Shown here in pieces: positions 26,812-35,910 of a stretch of DNA of 64,000 bases (position 1 is its first letter; every line of letters begins with the position of its first letter). The DNA lies in NCBI GenBank assembly GCA_003604975.1, contig QZIR01000074.1, positions 1 to 64,000 of the forward strand. The letters are read 5' to 3'. The position numbers and the translations under genes were made by a program. This stretch comes from Desulforudis sp. (GTDB lineage: Bacteria; Bacillota; Desulfotomaculia; Desulfotomaculales; Desulforudaceae). A model generated the notes under the pieces. It was not told the origin of the DNA. It saw nothing but the letters and a program-made list of their open reading frames with translations, and made no database searches.

Positions 26812-26849
26812 GAAAAAAAGACGATTCTATACAGTCCAGGTAACTGGTA

Positions 26850-27117
26850 ACCACCTGACGCTTGTGCAAAGCGTACTCTTTGGTCAACTGTGCGAGTGCA
26901 ACTAACTTGGTTGGCACAGTTAAACCACCGAGCGCTGACTCCACCTCCGCACAAACGGTCACACCGTCCAGCAGTGCCTGCTTGTAGCCACTTTGGTCTC
27001 TTTGCTCCTAGTGAATCTGGTGATAAATGCTGACTCGGGCCAAGGCAGCATTTAATTGAGCCTGATGATCATTCAAGGTATTCAGTGTTAGAGCCTCATG
27101 GGTAGGTACCCCGCGCT
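26850..27117 (-). pseudogene. Decayed reading frame of unknown function
   Basis: One minus-strand frame is helix-like and protein-like over about 90 codons (HEALTLNTLNDHQAQL; EQRDQSGYKQALLDGV; TKLVALAQLTKEYALH) but is broken by a TAG near its middle and has no start codon. The base composition is lower in GC than the flanking core genes. It runs into the 5' side of the chemotaxis-receptor remnant. Family not recognised; the case rests only on codon-like pattern. Confidence 0.35.
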
Positions 27118-27329
27118 CAGGGCCGGCGATCGATGAGCTCGGTCAGCGGTGAGGTCGTAGCATCCCAACCGCCAACCGAACAGACGACCAGCACAATCAC
27201 CATAAAGACGATGAGCGATCCGCCAATACCCGCTCCCGCCCTCTTGAAAGAACGATTCTTCCCGCGATGCAGGTGATAGTCATAGGGACTTTCACCCTTC
27301 TGCCGATTCTTCCGTTCAATCTCAGCCAT
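27117..27329 (-). CDS. Small single-span membrane protein, hypothetical
   Basis: A 70-residue ORF with a basic N-terminal half (KNRQKGESPYDYHLHRGKNR) and one strong membrane segment (GGSLIVFMVIVLVVCSVGG). No motif recognised and the ribosome-binding site is weak. It lies 50 bases after the mcrC stop on the same strand, so it may be the tail of the defence transcript or a separate gene. Confidence 0.45.
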   Translation of the reverse strand: MAEIERKNRQKGESPYDYHLHRGKNRSFKRAGAGIGGSLIVFMVIVLVVCSVGGWDATTSPLTELIDRRP

Positions 27330-27379
27330 CTGTTTTCTAAAACGGCGCTATGTTTCAGTGAGTTTAATCTCGGCCCCCC

Positions 27380-28720
27380 CTAAAACCTATGGACTCCAGT
27401 AACAGATGCATCCCGGTCTCCAAAAACCAGTTTCCTTGCCAGTTCTCTTCTCTGGCGTGCCACCAACACGCTGTCCGGCTCGGCCAACACTTCGGCCAGG
27501 TGGTTTATGATCACTGGCCGTAGAACAACCTGTGCACGACTACCACCAGAGACAGGCTCTCGGACCTCGATTGCCGCATCACCAGCCCCGCTTTCCGTTG
27601 TAGGATAGAGGATGATGGCCTTGGTTACCCCGCGCTGGCTTAGAGCATACAGGGCAAGCTGATACAGCATATCTCTTGGCAGGGAATTCTCCCATAGGTC
27701 CCGATACTTGGCGTCCAGTATGGCCATTACCCGACCCGTTTCGTCAAGGATCACATAATCCGGCCTGGGCACCGGGGCGGATTTCTTCTTGGGATTAAGA
27801 CCGGGAACGTAGGCAAACATACCGTGTAAGCGGTACTCTTCCCGCAAGCGAAAACCGTCCAGGTTTTCACGCAGGAACCGGCCCACCAGCGCCTGGAAAA
27901 AACGGTTCATGTCAAACAGGAAACCAGGCACGGAAACTCCATGAGCTGATCGTTCGAACTCCGTACCCAGGTTGTGGTACAAAATCCTTATCAACTGAAA
28001 GGCTGGCTTGTAGGCGCGCGTCAGCCGGCCGGTTTCCCGTTCAAGACGGGCAAAGACATAATGCGCCAAGTCAACGGTGGCGACGTTATCCGTACACGCG
28101 GCAATCCGTCTTAAACGAGCTCGTAGCTCCAGATCACTGGTCATAGAGGCAGCCAGCCGTACACCTGCCACCAGCATTTGGTTGGGTAAGCAGTCTTCGA
28201 GGCGGGGATAATGCCAACAAGGCAGTGTGGAACCCCAGAGCCCCCCGGTGCGGGCGATTTCCTGGAAACTGATCTTCCCCCGTGGACTGGAGAGACAATC
28301 ACTTCTTGCCTGGTAGGTTCGGTAAAGCCCCCTCGCGACCAACTCGCCGGCCTCAGCAGCAAGTTGGGCTATCAGTAAGTCCTGAAAAGACCGGCTTGAG
28401 GCATCTAGTCGTACATGCTCATGGAGATGCAGGTTGCGTAACCCGTAGGCATACCGGAGAAGCACAACAAGCGGTAAACCGGCTATCTTCGGCCGGACAG
28501 TCACACGCACCGGACCAATTCCAACCGACCCGACATACGATGTGGACCGGATCGCCAGCCCTGACGCCAGTTCTTGGATCTCAAGCTTTCCCGTTTTGGC
28601 CAGAGTGGTCGCCATCCTTCGCGCCGCCGCGTCATCAGCAAACGTCAGCCCCCTCGTCACGCTGTTCTCGTGAGGCAGGAGTTCAGCCCACTCCGACAAG
28701 GTCACCGACACGGCGCTCAC
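27380..28720 (-). CDS. mcrC: McrC: nuclease subunit of McrBC-type modification-dependent restriction
   Basis: A 446-residue McrC. The N-terminal beta-rich region (GSVGIGPVRVTVRPKI) is the McrB-contacting part, and the C-terminal PD-(D/E)xK nuclease carries RPDYVI (Asp321) and LDAKY (Asp336, Lys338). With McrB it would cleave DNA containing modified cytosine. The GTG start overlaps the mcrB stop by four bases (GTGA), so translation is coupled. Because mcrB is frameshifted, McrC may lack a working motor. Confidence 0.9.
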   Translation of the reverse strand: MSAVSVTLSEWAELLPHENSVTRGLTFADDAAARRMATTLAKTGKLEIQELASGLAIRSTSYVGSVGIGPVRVTVRPKIAGLPLVVLLRYAYGLRNLHLHEHVRLDASSRSFQDLLIAQLAAEAGELVARGLYRTYQARSDCLSSPRGKISFQEIARTGGLWGSTLPCWHYPRLEDCLPNQMLVAGVRLAASMTSDLELRARLRRIAACTDNVATVDLAHYVFARLERETGRLTRAYKPAFQLIRILYHNLGTEFERSAHGVSVPGFLFDMNRFFQALVGRFLRENLDGFRLREEYRLHGMFAYVPGLNPKKKSAPVPRPDYVILDETGRVMAILDAKYRDLWENSLPRDMLYQLALYALSQRGVTKAIILYPTTESGAGDAAIEVREPVSGGSRAQVVLRPVIINHLAEVLAEPDSVLVARQRRELARKLVFGDRDASVTGVHRF

Positions 28721-31024
28721 GCCTGTTGCCCCTCGGCTTGGCCCCCCGCATCAGGAGTCTCCGCACCGATGTCCTCAGGTTCACTACTGTCTGTTTGTTC
28801 CTGTTCAACCTTCACTACGGAGAACGACGCCGAGAGCTCCGGACACGGCGCTAGCAGGGCACGGATGAGGTTGTCCTTCTGGTCCGGATCCAAGAGTTCT
28901 TCCCTGAACCGCTGCGCAGACACGTCCACCAGGGTTTTCCCCAAAACACCTGCAAGACTGGTGTAATCTTCATAACAATACTCCTCCAAGAGAGGAAACA
29001 AATCCTCACGCAAGACACGAACCAACTTGGCAAAACTGGTGATAGGCTTCGAACCATCCATCAGGTACGAGTGACCGATCTGGAGATTGCGCGCATCCCG
29101 CCCTATGTTCGCGCAGATACGCTGGTTCAGGGACTCAAGCCACGCCCAGGGGTATCCCGTCCACCACAACATCTCCCAGTACACCCGGATCGGGCATCAA
29201 CTCCACAAAGCCAAAGCGCCGCCTGAGGGCCGTATCCATCAGGGCAATCGATCGGTCCGCCGTGTTCATCGTGCCAATCACGTAGAGATTGTCCGGAACA
29301 CGGAAAAGGTCACCGCTCAGCGGAAGGATAACCGGCTTCTTTCGCTTAGACTTTTCGAGAACAGTCATCAGTTCGCCGAAAATACGTGGGATATCCCCGC
29401 GGTTGATTTCATCAATGATCAGGTAGAAACGGTAGTCAGGGTTGGCCTGCGCCTCCGCACATATTCTCTTGAATACACCGGACCGCAGCACAAAACCCAT
29501 CTGCCCCCCGTTCGTCTCCGGCCGGTAGCCTTCTAAGAAATCCTCGTAACCGTAAGCCGGGTGAAAACAACACATCCGGACCAGCCCCTCCAGCCGGTCT
29601 CCGCCGATCACTGTCGTCCTTTCTTCCTCGCTCAACTGGCCATAGTCCCGGCCAAACCGGTAGTGCGCGGCGAGTTGTCTTGCCGCGATTTCGGCCCAGT
29701 AGGTCTTGCCGGTCCCCGGCGGCCCGTACAACAGCACCTGGCCCTTCCGTTCCAGGACGTGCTGAATTCGTCTCGGAAGACCGTCCAGTAGAGGAGCTTG
29801 CGAAGGAATCCTTGGTAAGACCAATGGCGACGGATCAGGTCTTAGAATCCGCTTCTCCGCTTCCACTTGATTTACGGCATACTTGCGATACTCCCGAAAC
29901 GTACTCTGTAGCCCTTCCGGGGTTGGCATTTTCCATTCGTCCAGACTGAGCCATTCCACCGGACGGCGGTGAGGAAAATCCGAATCAGCATCGTAAGAGT
30001 ACCCTCCCGTCACCCTGCCGATGCCCAAAACCGTCTGACCATCGCAGGCCAGCACCAGGTCACCCTCAAACATGCTGGTTACAAAGTTCCAAACCTCAGC
30101 CGTCTGCCTGCCGATCATCTGAGGTGTGTTTGAATACTGTTCTTCCATCAAATGGCGTAGCTTTTCCCGCAGCTCCCGGCTTTTCCAGTAGCCAGACAGG
30201 TCGCCCAGAAGCGGCCACCCAATAGCGATAAGATTCCCGTCCCGCATCAGGTCCCAGCGGTTCCTGGCCCTGGTTCCGTCACTCGTCCCAACACACCAGT
30301 ACTTGTAGGGCCTCCCGTTCCTAGCGTGGAGCACCATAATCAGGTGGCTCAGGTGCATACCCAATTCGCCGGCGAGACGCACAAAGCGACCGGCCGCCAA
30401 ATACCGGCCATCACCTTCCGGCGGCAGTTGCAGAAGCTTGATAAGGTGAAACCGCTGGTAGTAAGGTACGTGATATGAGTCAAGCTTTTTCGGGTAAAGC
30501 AGGCTAAAATACTTGTGTCCCCACGCCGAGTTACTGACATCGGGGCACTTCTCATCCATCGCCTGCTGCAACTGCCGGTACTGATCATCTGAGGCACCTT
30601 CCGGCATAGCTTCCAGAAGGGCAACCCCCCTGATCAGTTGCTCCCTGTGCTTCCTGGCCACGGCTACCGCCTCATCCAGCGAGATTTCATGCTTTTCGGA
30701 AGGACTACCCACAACCCACGCGCCGGTGTCGCTGCGCCAGTAGATCCCAAACTTGAGAGCGCTTCCACCGGCGATGCTCCCGAATACAGCCGGGAACTCT
30801 TCATCGTCCTTGAACTCCAGCCAGTAGACCAAGCTGTCGCGTTTGCTGTGGTCATGCATGGACTCCAGGAGTATTGGACCGTCCATACGCATCAACTGCT
30901 CAGGTCCGAAGCGTTTCCGGAAAGTAGTGCAGTACTCTTCCAATTGCGTGGTAGGTCTCAACTTTCCTTTAGCAAGCATATCCTGATACCGTCCGAGAAT
31001 GTCTTCCCGGATAGCCCCCAGCAT
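28717..31024 (-). CDS. mcrB: McrB-like AAA+ GTPase, frameshifted near the C-terminus
   Basis: The motor subunit of the McrBC system. The first frame (31024-29135, 629 aa) has an N-terminal domain of about 230 residues, an EVE/PUA-like module (about 240-350; [20 protein letters not shown]) that could read a modified base, and the McrB GTPase core: Walker A GPPGTGKT (434-441), Walker [20 protein letters not shown] and the McrB hallmark GTMNTADRS. It runs out of frame after DGIPLGVA at 29135. The remaining C-terminal lid ([14 protein letters not shown], then GHSYLMDG) continues in the frame 29184-28717. One indel near 29140-29160, within or beside ACCCCTGGGCG, would restore a protein of about 770 residues. 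This may be a true mutation, an assembly error or, less likely, recoding. Confidence 0.85.
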
Positions 31025-31082
31025 CTTCTCAACTCCTTACCCTGCCGCTCTTAATCGCCTATCTCGTTTGACTAGAAATCAC

Positions 31083-31805
31083 CTAAACAGCGCCGTGGAC
31101 TGATGGAATTTCGTCCCAGGTGCGTCCGCAAAGCCGGCGTCCTGCCCGTTTCTTGTTGATACCACCCCACTGTTTAAAGAAAAAGGGTACTTGGGCCACC
31201 GAGCATTGATCCTGAATATCTGTAACCCAGCTTTCCAACATGGGACGCGCGTGTGGCCCTGACTCACCACCTACTATCAGCCAGTCGACTCCATCCAGAT
31301 TCAACCCCTGTAGCGGTCCCAATAAAGGTTCGGCGGAAACGAACTTGACACTTGCCCCAGTCTTTCGCAAATCATCAATGCGGTACACAAAGCGTTCGTT
31401 CTCCACACTTACTCCCATCCATACGTTAGGAGGCCAGTCGATTTCGGGACTCAACTCAGAGAGGCGCTTTGAACGCTTAGTGAGTACCTGGAATTGATGC
31501 CAGGAGGCCTGACGCATAATGCCAAATACACGGTGTATGAAATCCACAGGCACTTCTTCATGAAACAGATCACTCATCGAGTTTACGAAGATCATTTGCG
31601 GCTTCTTCCACCTTAATGGTATTTCCAAGGCATGTTCGTGCATTGTCGGCTGAAACCCATTAGCATAGTTCGGCTGACCCATCGCCTGCAACCTGATGGC
31701 CATTCGTTCGGCATAGCAGTTTGCACATCCCGGGCTAATCTTTGTACACCCAGTCAGCGGATTCCATGTAGATTCTGTCCACTCTATTTCGGATTTTGCA
31801 CCCAC
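31083..31805 (-). CDS. Gp37/Gp68-like three-Cys-motif protein (DUF5131)
   Basis: A 240-residue protein of the phage Gp37/Gp68 family (PF07505). The N-terminus reads [20 protein letters not shown] followed by ANCYAE, a CxxxxxxCxxC cluster resembling radical-SAM-type iron-sulfur ligation, and the rest is a TIM-barrel-like fold with [15 protein letters not shown]. Its activity is unproven. It begins 3 bases after tcmP; the two families are known to co-occur, so they are very likely partners in a DNA-modification or defence function. Confidence 0.85.
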   Translation of the reverse strand: MGAKSEIEWTESTWNPLTGCTKISPGCANCYAERMAIRLQAMGQPNYANGFQPTMHEHALEIPLRWKKPQMIFVNSMSDLFHEEVPVDFIHRVFGIMRQASWHQFQVLTKRSKRLSELSPEIDWPPNVWMGVSVENERFVYRIDDLRKTGASVKFVSAEPLLGPLQGLNLDGVDWLIVGGESGPHARPMLESWVTDIQDQCSVAQVPFFFKQWGGINKKRAGRRLCGRTWDEIPSVHGAV

Positions 31806-31808
31806 ACC

Positions 31809-32936
31809 CTAGTCCCCCTTTGGAGGGAAGATAACCCGTACGTTATCGCCAAACGTGTTCTTTGGACGTCGCTCGGCCGGTGGGTCGGCAATAATGCGGC
31901 CTTCTTCCTCCATGTTGATGAGTACTGCTTTGTAGTTCCTGGCAATAAATGGTCTCCCTACATGATGCCGTTCGTAGATATCCTTCATTTTAATATTTTT
32001 GCCCGCAAACTCCTCCAACAGCATCTCTCCGAGTTCATCCAGCGGCCGCGAAAGCTCAAACAAAACAGGATATCTCCTGTCTGCAGGATTATACTCAAAA
32101 GACGGGACTCCGAACTCAGAACGGGAACTCCTTCTTGCCATAATCTCCTTCATAATGTTGTACCCCCGAAGATGTTTGCTGACAAAAATCAAATGGTGGC
32201 TAGTTCGGGTTCCCCGGTTATTTCTGAAACGAAACGGCAAGACATACTTGCCACCAAGTTGCCGTAGTGCCTGGACGATCTCTTCCACAATGGTAAATTC
32301 TCGCTCGTGCGGTCTGAGGCTATGTGTTTGACTTCGCAACCTTTGTGCCCGCTCCTCACCGAAAAGAGCATCCATATGGAGTTTCACAGCATCGTTCTGT
32401 ATTCCCATACTGATCCTGTTGTAATTGAAAAAAAGTATACACTCACAACCCCAGTCTTTTAGAACGGAACTGATCAAGCGCAGGGAAAGCCCTTTGTATC
32501 CCCATGGATCAACAAACAATAGAGTAGGGACAAGGCGGAACCGCTCGAAAATCTCGACAATCTCATCGCCAACCTCAAAGCTGTACACCAACGGTTTAAA
32601 ACGTAGAGTCTCGACCCCGGAAAGATTGAGAATCTCCCTCTTTAATGATTCCGAAAACCCCTTGTCTACGTCGTTAAAGACTGTGATCAGTTTATCACGC
32701 AGTTCTGGATTGCCAATTGCCTGCTCCAAGATTGCTAGCGGAGTAGAGCCTGTTCCGTCCTTGTATCTACCAGGAACTGAGAACAGATCAACATACGCAA
32801 TTCGCCCTTTCAGACGACCACTCTTCTTCTGAGCTGAAGATATTACTGTTGCCCACGCCCAAAAGTATTTTGCGACAATAGATGCTTTGATCAGGGATTG
32901 CTCAGATCTTTCGTCAAAGAAAGCATCCCCGTTCAA
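31809..32936 (-). CDS. tcmP: Three-Cys-motif partner protein TcmP
   Basis: A 375-residue TcmP-family protein (TIGR04474), named for its co-occurrence with the three-Cys-motif gene next door. The N-terminal region KASIVAKYFWAWATVI and YVDLFSVPGRYKDGTGSTPL are typical; LLFVDPWGYKGLSL resembles a Rossmann-type methylase motif, so a SAM-dependent activity is possible but not shown. TTG start with GGGAGGG eight bases upstream. Its base composition is clearly AT-richer than the flanking core genes, a sign of transfer. The 166-base gap to the DUF499 gene may carry its own promoter, though none is convincing. Confidence 0.85.
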   Translation of the reverse strand: MNGDAFFDERSEQSLIKASIVAKYFWAWATVISSAQKKSGRLKGRIAYVDLFSVPGRYKDGTGSTPLAILEQAIGNPELRDKLITVFNDVDKGFSESLKREILNLSGVETLRFKPLVYSFEVGDEIVEIFERFRLVPTLLFVDPWGYKGLSLRLISSVLKDWGCECILFFNYNRISMGIQNDAVKLHMDALFGEERAQRLRSQTHSLRPHEREFTIVEEIVQALRQLGGKYVLPFRFRNNRGTRTSHHLIFVSKHLRGYNIMKEIMARRSSRSEFGVPSFEYNPADRRYPVLFELSRPLDELGEMLLEEFAGKNIKMKDIYERHHVGRPFIARNYKAVLINMEEEGRIIADPPAERRPKNTFGDNVRVIFPPKGD

Positions 32937-33102
32937 GGTTCACCCTCCCTCCCTAGCAACCGGATGATGCACTATATCTATAAGCATACAATGCTACTCC
33001 GTCACAGCATGGTCACTGGGGCGTAGAACCTGAAAAAGAGCATCTTAAGTGGCCGTACCAAAACTGCTAGTAAATACAGTAATCCACCATATGTATGAGT
33101 GG

Positions 33103-35871
33103 TTACTCAACCTTTACCCGCTCTGTCAATCCCAAGTCTTGAAGTATCTGTTTCACGTCAGACTCGAAACTCTGGGAAACGGTGTCGTCTACAGTAACCG
33201 AAAACTCAATACCAATCTTAAGATCAGAACCGTTCCGTAGCTTCGGTAGAATCTTCGTTCCCAGCCGGTTCCATATTTCGGGAGGTAGGTCTCCGAAAAT
33301 CCGGAACGCCTTGGTGGCAGCGCCTGGCTCAGCTTCCGGGCTAGGTTCCGGCTCCAGTCCCGGAATATCCACCGGTCTTGGTTCAGGTCCGGGGCATGGG
33401 TCAGGACCAACTACTGGCGGAGACTCCGAGGCAACCTTTAAAGTCTTCGCTTTGGCCTTCAATAGGAGAAACACACCGGACTCGAAGGCGACCTCATCCG
33501 CCGCAATAGGCTCATTAAACCATACACTCTCATAGCCGTCATCCGGCTTGTGCCCGGAAGCCAGACCGAAATCGCCTCGTTGTACAAACTCGGTGATCTT
33601 GGTTTGCAGTACTCCATCCGGGTCAAGCAGTCTTGTAAGCGAGCCATTTAAAAAGCTTTGCCTAAGGCTTGTCAAAGGCCATGCCCCGGAAGCTTTTAGC
33701 GCCGGGGGCCAGTTCCGCTCGATGTAGCCCGCACCCACGGACTCGTTCAGTAAGGCCTGCGACTTTAGTGCCGTGATCACGCGCCCACAGAGCGTCTCTC
33801 CGCCGCTGGAATGACCGGCACCGAGGTCAATAGCCTGCAATCCGTCGGGTTCATCCTTGTCCGCCAAGACCACAAAACGGTAGCCGCCCCAGACCTCGTC
33901 CTTGGCAGCTTCCGCTACTTCAGCCACCTTTGACTGGATTTCAGCCCGGTCGGCACGCTCAAAATCACCACCCAGTGTCCCATCGGCAACCTCCCGCGCC
34001 ACCCGCTTCCAAGCAAGCCACATCTCAACACTTTCGCGCAGATCGCGGCCCGGTTTTTTCAAGCACCATACTAAAGACCCTGGATACAGCCTCGGCGACT
34101 TGCCCCGCATCTTTGTCCATTCTGCTATTTGCTGTCGAAACGCATTTCCGCCTGTCCACTCATGCCCCGGGTCAACCACCACAAGTGTGAGCTTGGGGGT
34201 GTCCTGAACGGCAGCTCCATCCTCCGGAAATAGGACCAAAGGAATACTCGTCCCACGCCTGAACTCCTCTTCGATGAGTCTACGCATAGCTGGTTTGATT
34301 TCGGATTCCTCATCAAGGGAAGCACGCCGGTCGTTAACCACCTTCTTCATCGTCGGCTGGTGGCTGATCTTGAAACCGTCCGAGCCAACCCGCCGAACAA
34401 AATAAGCCTTGTCCTCTAGCGCAAAGGCCGCATTGTCTACCGAGGTGGTATCCATATTCGGCTCCCCAAGTGCAAAGCGTAACTCGGGCAAGTGCGCCAC
34501 CCTGTCCACCTGACCACCGGACGACTCAAACAGAATGGTGGTCCCTACGCGGCGGTAAATATTCCGTAGCGCACCCTTGGTGTCTGCATCAAGGGCGCGT
34601 GCATGGGAATGGGTCCCGGAAATGTCGGCATCAATTGCAGCTACAAGGCGGGACTCCCCAAGCTGACCCAGCACAACGCTCCGAAAATCAGGTACCTCAA
34701 GCGGAGCCGAGCCGATCGTGATGAGAGGTTCTCGGCGTGCCTCCATGAAGCCGGTTCGATAAGCCCAAGAGATCCATTGCGCCAGCATGGCCAATGTGCC
34801 CCGCGTCTGCTGGTACTGCGAGAGCGCCTGCCACTTGCGTTGGAATACCGACAATGTCGCTGGGTGAAACGGGTAACAAGTCTCGAAACGGCTGCGGAGA
34901 TATTCCCTGGCTTTGGCCTCCGTGGTTGCGCTATCCACCGCCGTCCATTCGGGCGGGAGTTGCGCCCGACGTTCAAAACACCAGTCCCCGTAAACTCTAG
35001 CTACGTTCTTCCGAACACGGTCGTTCCCGATGTCCTCAAAAAGTCGGCGACGCACCACTTCGCTGATTTCGGTTTCATCATTGGCTATCAGATCCTTGGC
35101 CACACGGCGAACGACCCGGGTAATCTTCTCCTGCCACTGCATATCCCAATCGGTCATCTCCACCTGGCTTCGCGGCAGGCTGATGACCGCCGCGCCGTAG
35201 GTAGTGCCCGTGGTGGCCACGGTCAGGTTCTGGATAAAGGCGTGGAACTGCTCGGCCATTCCCCGATGACGGTTCAAGAAATTCAATACCTCGTCAAACA
35301 AGAGAAGAATCGGCCCACCCGCCGCTTTGAAAACCCGGCCCAGAGCCTCCGTCCCTGGCGGCGTTGTTCTGGCTGCCGTGCCAAGCTCCCTGACACCATC
35401 TTCCCCAGCTAACTGCCAGGCGATGTCAATCCAGGGCGTTTCCCGCCCCTCTTTTGGATCCCAAGCGTTACCAACAAATGCGGCGACACGGGTCTGCGGA
35501 ACAGTGCCGACCCCCGCCTCTTTGAGCATCCTGTCGACACCGGGATACTTGGACGCTTTTTCACTGTTGGTAACAAGGTGATAAAGTACGGTGAGCGTAT
35601 GGGTCTTGCCGCCGCCAAACTGGGTAATGAGCGTCATTACCGGCGCCGTATTCGCGGTTTGGCCGGAGAGGCGTCGCAGAACCATCCCCGCATGTTCGCG
35701 CAGCGCCCGTGTAAAACAGGTCCGGGCGAAGAACTGTTGTGGGTCGCGATAGTCCTCCGGGGCGGTTTTCGCGATCACCTGCTCGAGGTGGATGGCAAAC
35801 TCGTCCGGGTTGAACGAACGCCCTTCTCTTACTTCCTTGCGTGGCGTAGCAACTTTGTACCAGGGTTCCAC
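33103..35871 (-). CDS. DUF499 AAA+-type ATPase
   Basis: A 922-residue predicted ATPase of the DUF499 family (COG1483). The Walker A-like ITQFGGGKTHTL lies near residue 85-95, Walker B LLLFDEVLNFLN near 190, and an arginine-rich helicase/AAA core follows to about 400. The C-terminal half has a beta/alpha domain, then a Pro/Glu/Gly-rich linker (PGPEPRPVDIPGLEPEPS) and a small C-terminal domain. DUF499 proteins are typically encoded beside DUF1156 methylases, as here (39 bases). GTG start with AAAGGAGG. It is inferred to be the motor or specificity-controlling subunit of the four-gene system. Confidence 0.85.
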   Translation of the reverse strand: MEPWYKVATPRKEVREGRSFNPDEFAIHLEQVIAKTAPEDYRDPQQFFARTCFTRALREHAGMVLRRLSGQTANTAPVMTLITQFGGGKTHTLTVLYHLVTNSEKASKYPGVDRMLKEAGVGTVPQTRVAAFVGNAWDPKEGRETPWIDIAWQLAGEDGVRELGTAARTTPPGTEALGRVFKAAGGPILLLFDEVLNFLNRHRGMAEQFHAFIQNLTVATTGTTYGAAVISLPRSQVEMTDWDMQWQEKITRVVRRVAKDLIANDETEISEVVRRRLFEDIGNDRVRKNVARVYGDWCFERRAQLPPEWTAVDSATTEAKAREYLRSRFETCYPFHPATLSVFQRKWQALSQYQQTRGTLAMLAQWISWAYRTGFMEARREPLITIGSAPLEVPDFRSVVLGQLGESRLVAAIDADISGTHSHARALDADTKGALRNIYRRVGTTILFESSGGQVDRVAHLPELRFALGEPNMDTTSVDNAAFALEDKAYFVRRVGSDGFKISHQPTMKKVVNDRRASLDEESEIKPAMRRLIEEEFRRGTSIPLVLFPEDGAAVQDTPKLTLVVVDPGHEWTGGNAFRQQIAEWTKMRGKSPRLYPGSLVWCLKKPGRDLRESVEMWLAWKRVAREVADGTLGGDFERADRAEIQSKVAEVAEAAKDEVWGGYRFVVLADKDEPDGLQAIDLGAGHSSGGETLCGRVITALKSQALLNESVGAGYIERNWPPALKASGAWPLTSLRQSFLNGSLTRLLDPDGVLQTKITEFVQRGDFGLASGHKPDDGYESVWFNEPIAADEVAFESGVFLLLKAKAKTLKVASESPPVVGPDPCPGPEPRPVDIPGLEPEPSPEAEPGAATKAFRIFGDLPPEIWNRLGTKILPKLRNGSDLKIGIEFSVTVDDTVSQSFESDVKQILQDLGLTERVKVE

Positions 35872-35910
35872 AGGCTTCGCCTCCTTTGCACTCTCCTTTG
35901 CCCTTCACAC

